In this document: one piece after another, positions 1 to 5,078 of the stretch
How positions within the stretch are numbered: the first letter of the stretch is position 1
How the letters are laid out: each line of letters starts with the position of its first letter
NCBI GenBank assembly: GCA_038250135.1
Contig: JBBSCP010000343.1
Coordinates: 1-5,078, forward strand
Source: Falsiroseomonas sp038250135
Lineage (GTDB): Bacteria; Pseudomonadota; Alphaproteobacteria; Acetobacterales; Acetobacteraceae
Length of the DNA: 5,078 bases
Direction of reading: 5' to 3'
Translations under genes and position numbers: made by a program
Notes under the pieces: model-generated
The model's database searches: none
What the model saw: the letters and a program-made list of their open reading frames with translations, nothing else
What the model was told of the DNA's origin: nothing

Positions 1-237
1 CGCCTCAAGGAGGAGGGATCAGCCGCCATCGCGCGGTCCGGGCGGAGGGCCAAGGCCACCGGACCCGGCGCCGCGCAGCTGCTGACCTTTCGTGTGCCAC
101 TCGCGGTTCGGAAGCGGTGGGCGAACCCTGCGGGCTGGCGGGCAGCCTGCGGCAGGCGTACGACCTGCCGGGCGGCGGCGCCAGCAGGCCGGCAGGCAGC
201 TCAGGGCAGGGCGGCCGATGCAGGCATCCCGCGCGGC
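1..237. other. Stretch downstream of the 643-aa gene, no convincing gene
   Basis: All three minus-strand frames after the TGA at 240-238 were read. One opens with a TTG overlapping that stop and ends at base 5, but its Pro/Arg/Ser-rich product looks like non-coding high-GC sequence. An ATG at 29-27 (MAADPSSLR) could begin the next operon gene, but it lacks a visible ribosome-binding site and is cut by the window edge. The stretch also holds an inverted repeat at 150-170. Confidence 0.5.
150..170. repeat. Perfect 7-bp inverted repeat downstream of the operon pair
   Basis: CGGCAGG (150-156) and CCTGCCG (164-170) are exact reverse complements separated by a 7-base loop. The stem is nearly all G-C and lies about 70 bases past the stop of the 643-residue gene. 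No T-run follows on the minus strand, so an intrinsic terminator is not demonstrated. It might stabilise the 3' end of the transcript, or be incidental in GC-rich DNA. Confidence 0.3.
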
Positions 238-2169
238 TCAAGGGCCCTGGGTGTAGATGGCCCAGCTACCCGCCCGCCGATCCGCGGCGAGGCGTCCAGG
301 GTCGAAGCCCGCGCCCTGGCCCTCCGACACCACATAATGCGTGATGCCCTCCGCCCGCATCAGTGCGCGCAGCGTGGCGAGGTCGGGCGCTGCGTTCAGC
401 GTGGCCAGCACCGCCATTCGCCGCACCGATTCCGGGCCGATCGTCCCGCCCGTGGCGCGCATGAAGGCGGGGGCGGCGATAAAGGCCGGCACACCGCTCA
501 GCCCCGCGAGGTTGATGGCGTCATCCGTCAGCCGTGAATCGAGCGGCTGGTTGGCGGTGACGAAGCTTGGCCGTTCGCCCTGGCGCAGCGCCGGGGCCAG
601 CACCTGCAAGGCGGTCGGCACACTCAGCCCATAGAGGTCGCCTGCCCAGCGCATGCGCGGCCGCTTCGCCTCCGCAATGGTCAGGCCGAGCACCAGCATC
701 GCCAGCGCTGAACCCGTGGCCACGCCGCGCAGCACGACGCCCTGCGGCCAACGCGCACGCCAGCCTTCCGTTAGGCGCAGCGCCAGATGCACCGACCAGA
801 CCGCGAAGACCACGACCAGCAGCGGCCCCGCCCGGTGGCGGTATTCGGAAATATCGCCGTTGCGCGACACGGGCGCCAGCAGCATCGAAATCGCCGCCAC
901 CGCGAGCAGCAGCAGCGGCAGCGTATCGATCGCCCGCCAATACCCGCGCCGCCAGGCGAGCAGGCCCGGCACCAGGAAGGCCGGCAGCCAGGGCCCGAGC
1001 GTGCCGATCAGGGCCATCGCCACGCCGAAGGGTGCCGCGCCCGGGCGGCCGAGCCGCACCACCAGCCAGGGATACAGGCCATCGACCCGGCTGGGCCCAT
1101 GGTCGCGCAGCAGGCTTTCCAGATAGCCGAACAGGAAGGCCGGCGCGTCCTGCCGGAGCGTGTCGAGCGACAGCACCACCAAGCCGCCGACCAGCAATGC
1201 CATCGACAGCGCCAGGCCCGCCACACGCCAGCCCGCGCGCAGCCTCGCCCAACTCGCGATCACCGCCAGCGCCAGGCAGGGGGCCAGCCAGATGAAGACA
1301 TTGGCGCGCACCAGGATGCAGCCCAATGCCAGCAACGCCGCCAGCACCAGCAGCCGCAGGCGCGGCGCCTCGGCCCATCGCACCACCAGCGCGATGGCAC
1401 CCGCCGCGATGCCGAGCGCATAGGGCGTGCCCGGCGCGGTCTCCAGCAGCCAGGCGAAGCCGAGAAAGCCGTTGCCGAGCGTCCAACTCTCCGGTGCGGG
1501 CACCAGCGCCAGCGCGACGAGGCCGAGTGCTGCCGCCACCGGCCCGCCCAGCGCCAGACCAAGCGAGAGCACGCCCGCCGCCATCACCAGCATGCCGAGG
1601 GGAATCCAGACCAGCGCGGCGACGTCCAGCGGCTCCATCCCGGCGATGGACACCAGCAGGGCGGGCGGCATCAGGCTGGCATGGTGGTAGAGCGGGCGCG
1701 GCCAATCGGCCATCAGCATCATGCCGCGGCCAATGGCCTGCGGCGCGCCGAACTGCGCGATGTTGCCGGCATGGACCATGAGATCCACCCAGAATGCCAG
1801 CCGGCCGGTTTCGCGGAACGTCGCAAGGCGCGGCGGGATGTCGATGCACCAGACCAGCGTGAAGGCCAGGGCGAGCGTGAAGGCCAGGGCGAGCGCGCCG
1901 AGGCCGAGCGCCCCGGGGCCGAGCGTGGTCCGCGTCACCGCAGCACGCGGCCGAAGCCCCGCCAGCGCGAGGGGCGCCAGCAGCAGCACGACCAGCGGAT
2001 GCGCGCCTGGCGCGACCAGATCGCCCAGCATCAGCGCATGGCTCAGCAGAACGAAGCCGAGCACGAAGCCAAGGAAGGGATCGCCGCGCAGGCCGAAAAT
2101 GCGTGCAACGAACACGCCGCTGCCCAGCATCACCGCGAGCAGGCCGAGCAGCACGGTTGCCGCGATCAC
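238..2169 (-). CDS. Polytopic membrane protein, probable GT-C-type glycosyltransferase (643 aa)
   Basis: About 13-15 hydrophobic segments span residues 3-498, followed by a soluble tail (~499-643) ending ITHYVVSEGQGAGFDPGRL...WAIYTQGP, an arrangement common in bacterial GT-C-type glycosyltransferases. A loop at residues 111-163 holds D129-x3-H133 (DLMVHAGNIAQFGAP) and, about 28 residues on, LYHHASLMPPALL. This D-x-x-x-H ... YHH pattern resembles the first large extracytoplasmic loop of hypothetical GT-C enzymes that take sugars from polyprenyl phosphate. SEYRHRAGP (441-449) is another conserved-looking polar stretch. The GTG at 2169 is preferred over the in-frame ATG at codon 14 because the paralogous stub at 4631 shares the LLGLLAVMLGS sequence upstream of that codon. 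No clear ribosome-binding site is seen, but the start overlaps the previous stop (GTGA), which suits coupling. An internal 18-bp tandem duplication adds six residues (94-105). Donor, acceptor and product are unknown. Confidence 0.85.
   Translation of the reverse strand: MIAATVLLGLLAVMLGSGVFVARIFGLRGDPFLGFVLGFVLLSHALMLGDLVAPGAHPLVVLLLAPLALAGLRPRAAVTRTTLGPGALGLGALALAFTLALAFTLVWCIDIPPRLATFRETGRLAFWVDLMVHAGNIAQFGAPQAIGRGMMLMADWPRPLYHHASLMPPALLVSIAGMEPLDVAALVWIPLGMLVMAAGVLSLGLALGGPVAAALGLVALALVPAPESWTLGNGFLGFAWLLETAPGTPYALGIAAGAIALVVRWAEAPRLRLLVLAALLALGCILVRANVFIWLAPCLALAVIASWARLRAGWRVAGLALSMALLVGGLVVLSLDTLRQDAPAFLFGYLESLLRDHGPSRVDGLYPWLVVRLGRPGAAPFGVAMALIGTLGPWLPAFLVPGLLAWRRGYWRAIDTLPLLLLAVAAISMLLAPVSRNGDISEYRHRAGPLLVVVFAVWSVHLALRLTEGWRARWPQGVVLRGVATGSALAMLVLGLTIAEAKRPRMRWAGDLYGLSVPTALQVLAPALRQGERPSFVTANQPLDSRLTDDAINLAGLSGVPAFIAAPAFMRATGGTIGPESVRRMAVLATLNAAPDLATLRALMRAEGITHYVVSEGQGAGFDPGRLAADRRAGSWAIYTQGP
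1856..1895. repeat. Perfect 18-bp tandem repeat, about 2.2 copies, inside the 643-aa gene
   Basis: Two identical 18-base units (1856-1873 and 1874-1891) are followed by four more matching bases. The unit length is a multiple of three, so the frame is kept. On the minus strand it encodes ALAFTL twice (residues 94-105) in a transmembrane helix that ends at VWCID. The two copies have no mismatch, which suggests a recent duplication by replication slippage. Confidence 0.95.
2074..2151. repeat. Copy 1 of a diverged direct repeat (5' end of the 643-aa gene)
   Basis: This stretch encodes about residues 7-32 of the 643-residue protein and matches 4527-4604 in the same orientation at 66 of 78 positions by hand count. 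Most differences fall at third codon positions, as expected for paralogous coding sequence. Weaker similarity extends roughly 25 bases further into the gene. Confidence 0.85.
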
Positions 2170-4109
2170 CGCGGCACCAGGCGATAGGCGGTGAAGCCGC
2201 CGAAATCGCGCTGCTCCGACACCTCATAGGCGGTGCGGAACAGGTCGAGCCAGGGGCCGGGATGAGCGCGGTCCACCAGCATCCAGCCTGGGCGACGATA
2301 GGCCAGCGCGCCGCGCCGGATGAAGCGCTCCACCACCGGGGCGGGCAGCAGCCCATAGGTCGAGAGGTTGCTCATGCCGGTCCAGGCCGGCCCCTCCAGC
2401 CCACGGACCTGCAACAGCGCCGGATTGACCAACAGCGGCGGTCCCTCATTCCGGCTACGCAGCCAATCGAGTGCCGCCGCGGCATCGGCCATGCGTCCGG
2501 CCGGTGGCGCGACCGGCGCCAGCGCCGCATCCAGCCGCGCCTGCGCCGCCGGCGTGGCGAGCGTCATGTCCTCGAGCAGCGCCGCGGGGCCGAGGCGCCA
2601 GGCCTGGCCGGCACGCGCCGCTTCGCCCCAGCCGGCCAGACCGAAGCTCGCCGTCCAGGCCAGCAGCCCGGCCATGAGGCTGCGCGCCAGGCCCGAAAGC
2701 TGGCCCTCCGCCGGCTGCGCCAGCAGAGGCAGCAGCGCGAGCACCAGGAAGGGAGACAGGTTCAGCACGTTGTTGTCGTGGCTGCGACCGAGATAATAGG
2801 CGCCCACCGCCACCAGAGCCGCAGTGCACACGAAGCCCACGCGCTGCCCGCGGGGATCGGCGCGGCTCATCGCCAGCAATCCGCCCGCGACCGCCAGCAG
2901 CGGCAGCCAGATCGGCCCGGTCGGGTTCGGCCAAAGAATGCCTGGCGGGTTGCGCACATAGGTCAGGAAACCGGCCGAAGCGGGCCAGGCGCCGAAGCCG
3001 AGCCGAAAAGCGAGGATCATCACGCCCAGGCCCGCCAGCAGCGCCAGCACCGCCCGTAGCGCGCCGCCACCCAGCGCCAGAGCCACCGGCACCAGTCCCG
3101 TCACCAGCTGCGCGCGCCTGATCGCCAGATAGGGCCACCACAGGAGCGTGGCGTAAAAGGCGGCCTCCGGCGACCAGGCGAGGCTCACGAACCAGATGGC
3201 ATGGCCGCGGCCCTCGGGCGGCGCGCCCTGCGTCTCGGCGTGCAGGATGTGCAGCACCAGCACGGCGAGCGGCAGGAACCGCAGCCCGCTCACCGAGGGG
3301 GCAACCATCCAGCTCATGAAATCCGGCGGATAGCCCGTCCACAGCAGCACCGCAGCCGCCATCGCCGCCAGCGCCAGCGCCGCCACGCCGCGCGGCGCGT
3401 CGCGCGTCAGCAGCAGCACGCAGCCGCCGAGGCAGAGCAGATAGGCGAGATTGGCCGCAACCACGATCGCGTACATGCCCGGCCAGGCATCGCCACCGCT
3501 CAGCGCCGCGATGATCAGCGTGGGCCCCATGCCGTACTGCACCGGGAAGTCCCGGAAGGGCACGCCGCCGCCGAGCAGCGCATCGGCCGGCGCCACGAAG
3601 GCCCCCCAATGGTGCCACAGCGCCCAGAACGCTGAGGGCGCCGAATAGCCGCCCAGCAGCAGACAGCCAAGCGTGCCGAGCCCGGCCAGCACAGCCCGGC
3701 TCGGCACGCTCGGCAGCCCGCCGGCGCGCGGCAGCAGCCGCGGCAACACGGCGGCGCCGAGGCCGACCGCCACGAAGAGCGCCGCGCGCGCCGGGTCGAG
3801 TGTGAGATCGGGTGCCCACCAGACGCTGCCCGCCAGCAGCGGCAGGCAGGCCAACCCGGCGAGGATAGCGCCCGCACCCCGCAAGGGCAGCAGCAGAACC
3901 AGGGCCAGGACCACAGGGCTCAGCAGGCCGGGCATGCCGCGCGTCGCGACCAGCGCTGCCGCACCCAGTACCAGCGCCCCGCCGAAGACCGGCAGGGTGA
4001 TGCGGGAGGGGCGCTGGAGGGCGGGCAGGCGTAGCAGGAAGGGCCAGGCGCAGACCGCCACCAAGAGCCCGAGATAGGGCAGCACCAGCGCCGCCTTGCC
4101 CTCGATCAT
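2166..4109 (-). CDS. Polytopic membrane protein, probable GT-C-type glycosyltransferase (647 aa)
   Basis: The protein has about 13-16 hydrophobic segments across residues ~5-492, then a soluble tail (~493-647) with few hydrophobic runs. The clearest motif is at residues 166-195: HHWGAFVAPADALL followed by GGVPFRDFPVQYGMG. The G-x-P-(Y/F)-R-D-F...YG pattern recurs in bacterial integral membrane glycosyltransferases of the GT-C type, where acidic loop residues take part in transfer from polyprenyl-phosphate sugars; candidates here are Asp175 and Asp187. A second polar cluster, GRSHDNN (441-447), lies in a loop between late helices. The C-terminal tail ends in a ...FGGFTAYRL style seen in such proteins. 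The ATG at 4109 is favoured because GAGG lies five bases upstream. The stop overlaps the next gene's GTG by four bases, so the pair is probably co-translated. A role in surface-glycan or lipid glycosylation is inference; a flippase-like or purely hypothetical membrane protein is the alternative. Confidence 0.85.
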   Translation of the reverse strand: MIEGKAALVLPYLGLLVAVCAWPFLLRLPALQRPSRITLPVFGGALVLGAAALVATRGMPGLLSPVVLALVLLLPLRGAGAILAGLACLPLLAGSVWWAPDLTLDPARAALFVAVGLGAAVLPRLLPRAGGLPSVPSRAVLAGLGTLGCLLLGGYSAPSAFWALWHHWGAFVAPADALLGGGVPFRDFPVQYGMGPTLIIAALSGGDAWPGMYAIVVAANLAYLLCLGGCVLLLTRDAPRGVAALALAAMAAAVLLWTGYPPDFMSWMVAPSVSGLRFLPLAVLVLHILHAETQGAPPEGRGHAIWFVSLAWSPEAAFYATLLWWPYLAIRRAQLVTGLVPVALALGGGALRAVLALLAGLGVMILAFRLGFGAWPASAGFLTYVRNPPGILWPNPTGPIWLPLLAVAGGLLAMSRADPRGQRVGFVCTAALVAVGAYYLGRSHDNNVLNLSPFLVLALLPLLAQPAEGQLSGLARSLMAGLLAWTASFGLAGWGEAARAGQAWRLGPAALLEDMTLATPAAQARLDAALAPVAPPAGRMADAAAALDWLRSRNEGPPLLVNPALLQVRGLEGPAWTGMSNLSTYGLLPAPVVERFIRRGALAYRRPGWMLVDRAHPGPWLDLFRTAYEVSEQRDFGGFTAYRLVPR

Positions 4110-4143
4110 CTGGGCCTCGGCGATGCTGCGGTGGCTGGGACGC

Positions 4144-4359
4144 TTTGGCGATGTTGCGGCGCTCGCCCTCCACCACCACCGGCCCGCGGCGCACCTTGGC
4201 GTGGATCGCGATGACGTATTCGCCGATTATACCGATGAACATCACCTGCACGCCGGAGAAGAAGAACGGTGCCATGATGATCGTCTGCGTGCCCACCGGC
4301 GCCATGCTCTGCAGAATCAGCGAAAGCAGCGAGAGCGATTTCCGATCGAATGGAATCAT
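4144..4359 (-). pseudogene. 3' remnant of a GtrB/DPM1-type family 2 glycosyltransferase
   Basis: From the ATG at 4359 the frame gives a hydrophobic segment, then FFFSGVQVMFIGIIGEYV, then a basic tail (HAKVRRGPVVVEGERRN). The G-V-Q...GxxGEY signature followed by V-R/K-x-x-P is the hallmark end of GT2 enzymes that make polyprenyl-phosphate sugars on the inner face of the cytoplasmic membrane. Family members have roughly 300 residues with an N-terminal catalytic domain carrying acidic motifs. Here only about the last 70 residues survive, and an in-frame TAA lies about seven codons upstream of the ATG, so the catalytic domain is absent. The frame does not stop at the expected place: it runs on out of register through the next gene, while the TGA at 4108-4106 that overlaps the next start is in another frame. 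A frameshift near the end is therefore also possible. I consider it non-functional. GT2 identity of the tail is confident; the precise sugar cannot be told. Confidence 0.75.
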
Positions 4360-4388
4360 CCGAACGGGATTTATGGTTTAAAATCGAA

Positions 4389-4416
4389 ACTATACAGCGC
4401 ACGAAATTCGTCCGAA
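4389..4416 (-). promoter_or_regulatory. Weak sigma-70-like promoter candidate facing the two intact genes
   Basis: On the minus strand TATAGT (4394-4389) differs from the TATAAT consensus by one base. With a 16-base spacer the upstream hexamer is TTCGGA (4416-4411), a poor match to TTGACA. It sits in the most AT-rich part of the window, about 280 bases upstream of the ATG at 4109, and could let the two intact genes be expressed despite the broken genes upstream. Chance occurrence is quite possible in AT-rich sequence. Confidence 0.2.
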
Positions 4417-4425
4417 AGGACGGAT
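4406..4425. other. Small perfect hairpin with a GAAA loop
   Basis: The + strand reads CGTCC-GAAA-GGACG at 4409-4422. Pairing can extend three more base pairs outwards, one of them G-U, giving an 8-bp stem. As + strand RNA the loop would be a stable GNRA tetraloop; the minus-strand transcript would carry UUUC. No T-run follows on either side, so it is not a classical terminator. It lies in the AT-richer junction segment. Confidence 0.4.
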
Positions 4426-4439
4426 GGTGCCCAGGGCTG

Positions 4440-4631
4440 CTAACGCCAAACAACGTCGTAAATCCAGCGATGTCCAAGCCCGCGAAGTACATCGGTGAAG
4501 GAGAAGATGCCAAGCACCAAGCCGAGGAAGGCGTTGTCGCGCAGCCCGAACAGCCGTGCAATGAACACGGCGCTGCCCAACATCACCGCGAGCAGGCCAA
4601 GCAGTAGGGCGAGGGCGAGTACCAGCGTCAT
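4440..4631 (-). pseudogene. Truncated paralogue of the 643-residue membrane protein (N-terminal stub, 63 codons)
   Basis: The first ~41 residues form one hydrophobic helix and the start of a second, and closely match the N-terminus of the intact protein at 2169-238. Both contain LLGLLAVMLGS, then FIARLFGLR here against FVARIFGLR there, then FLGLVLG against FLGFVLG. At DNA level 4527-4604 and 2074-2151 agree at 66 of 78 positions by my hand count. Similarity decays at about 4500, after which the frame continues as unrelated residues (GHRWIYDVVWR) and stops at a TAG at 4442-4440. The intact version has 643 residues, so about 600 are missing. The ATG overlaps the stop of the upstream gene (ATGA). 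It is most simply the left end of a gene copy broken by a deletion or insertion. A short membrane peptide may still be made, but I see no reason to assign it a function. Confidence 0.75.
4527..4604. repeat. Copy 2 of the diverged direct repeat (in the truncated stub)
   Basis: This is the partner of 2074-2151, lying about 2.45 kb away in the same orientation. It encodes about residues 10-35 of the stub starting at 4631. Similarity fades at about 4500, which marks the edge of the retained paralogue. Confidence 0.85.
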
Positions 4632-5078
4632 GGCCAGGAGGCCCGCCGCCCAAAGCCGCCCTCACGCGGCGCGAGCCACCAATCGAGCAGCCCGCCATGG
4701 CGTTGCGGCGCCGGCGACAAAACCCGCTCGACATCGGTGCCGGGCGCCAGAGGCATGCGGCAGAGCGTGTCGCAGGTCCCGGCTGCTGCGGCCGTCAGCG
4801 AGCCATCGACGGGCAGGGGGCGACGCGCCAGCAGCTCGGTTGTCGTGCCTTGGCGCAGCTGCACCAGCGGCTGCCCGCCGGCGCGCAGCTCATAGGCGGC
4901 ACAGGCCGCGAGCACGGTGAGGCGCCGGCCATGCCAGATGCGCGCGCGCTCGGACCAGTAATTGGTCATGCCGAAGGTGAGACCGCCGGGGATGGAGCTG
5001 ACGCCGGAGCTCAGCCAGAGGCTCGGCGCGCGCAGCGTGCTGCCTTCCGGCAGAGCCTCGGCGATCAGGGCGAAGGCG
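4628..5078 (-). CDS. Unidentified protein, C-terminal part only (runs off the window edge)
   Basis: I do not recognise this protein. The reading frame is open from the window edge, so its start lies outside, and it ends at a TGA at 4630-4628. About 149 residues are visible. Third codon positions are strongly G/C, as in the intact genes, which supports real coding. The visible part is soluble, with no long hydrophobic helix. It begins near AFALIAEALPEGSTLRAPSL and has a Gly/Ser/aromatic stretch (GGLTFGMTNYW). A Cys pair, CDTLC, could form a disulfide if the region is extracytoplasmic. The end is rich in Trp, Gly and Arg (LLDWWLAPREGGF). By analogy with the downstream genes it may be the soluble tail of a polytopic membrane protein; this is inference from context only. 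Its stop overlaps the start of the next stub by four bases (ATGA), so the two were probably translationally coupled. Confidence 0.7.
   Translation of the reverse strand, partial: AFALIAEALPEGSTLRAPSLWLSSGVSSIPGGLTFGMTNYWSERARIWHGRRLTVLAACAAYELRAGGQPLVQLRQGTTTELLARRPLPVDGSLTAAAAGTCDTLCRMPLAPGTDVERVLSPAPQRHGGLLDWWLAPREGGFGRRASWP

Larger units (their letters stand above)
4361..4500. other. AT-richer junction segment between two gene remnants
   Basis: By hand count this 140-bp stretch is about 51% GC (71 of 140), and only about 38% in 4371-4420, while the surrounding genes are far more GC-rich. It matches neither the paralogous membrane gene on one side nor the glycosyltransferase tail on the other. 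All three minus-strand frames were read; none gives a recognisable product. I see no clear terminal inverted repeats or target duplications that would prove an insertion sequence. It may be a scar of a deletion or mobile element, or an acquired intergenic spacer. Confidence 0.6.

Noticed and set aside
7..17. Strong Shine-Dalgarno-like AAGGAGGAGGG on the + strand
   Set aside because: No ATG, GTG or TTG follows at a usable distance on the + strand, and the region shows no convincing + strand gene.
217..228. Short palindrome GATGC-AG-GCATC just after the 643-aa gene
   Set aside because: The loop is too small for the full stem and no T-run follows, so it is not supported as a terminator or operator.
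5..241. 78-codon minus-strand frame with a TTG overlapping the stop of the 643-aa gene
   Set aside because: The overlap is suggestive, but the product is low-complexity Pro/Arg/Ser sequence with rare start codon use and no recognisable feature.
787..2187. Long + strand open frame (466 codons) antisense to the 643-aa gene
   Set aside because: Its product is dominated by Gln, Arg, His and Glu with no domain, while the opposite strand gives a coherent membrane protein. It is a typical mirror frame in high-GC DNA.
2455..4109. The open frame continuing from the GT2 remnant deep into the 647-aa gene
   Set aside because: After about 4144 it turns into Gly/Ala/Arg-rich sequence without helices, while the frame starting at 4109 gives a well-formed polytopic protein.
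4106..4561. 151-codon minus-strand frame crossing the junction and ending in the ATGA overlap
   Set aside because: Over the GT2 tail it runs out of register with the recognisable protein, and elsewhere it matches nothing. Only its stop position is of interest.

Overview
The window is very GC-rich, with G or C at most third codon positions, and resembles a high-GC alphaproteobacterium (Acetobacteraceae/Rhodospirillales-like). That placement is inferred from composition and from the style of a glycosyltransferase tail; no marker gene is present. Every convincing gene lies on the minus strand, so the transcription unit reads from high to low coordinates.

Layout in the direction of transcription: (1) >5078-4628, the C-terminal part of an unidentified protein cut by the window edge; (2) 4631-4440, a 63-codon stub whose first ~41 residues are a paralogue of the N-terminus of the gene at 2169-238; (3) about 4500-4361, a lower-GC stretch (about 51% GC, falling to about 38% in 4371-4420) that matches neither neighbour and contains a hairpin and a weak promoter-like sequence; (4) 4359 to about 4144, the membrane-anchor tail of a GtrB/DPM1-type family 2 glycosyltransferase without its catalytic domain; (5) 4109-2166, an intact 647-residue polytopic membrane protein; (6) 2169-238, an intact 643-residue polytopic membrane protein; (7) 237-1, a stretch with no convincing gene.

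Both intact proteins look like GT-C-type membrane glycosyltransferases: many membrane helices, acidic/His motifs in a loop facing away from the cytoplasm, and a soluble C-terminal tail. Such enzymes use polyprenyl-phosphate sugars, which GtrB/DPM1-type GT2 enzymes make, so the locus reads as a surface-glycan or lipid-glycosylation operon. The functional assignment is an inference from motifs and topology.

The most interesting part is 4640-4110. A duplicated gene start and a beheaded glycosyltransferase meet there across a short AT-rich scar. This suggests a deletion or mobile-element event inside an operon that once held more glycosyltransferase genes. No RNA gene, CRISPR array, complete insertion sequence or origin is visible.
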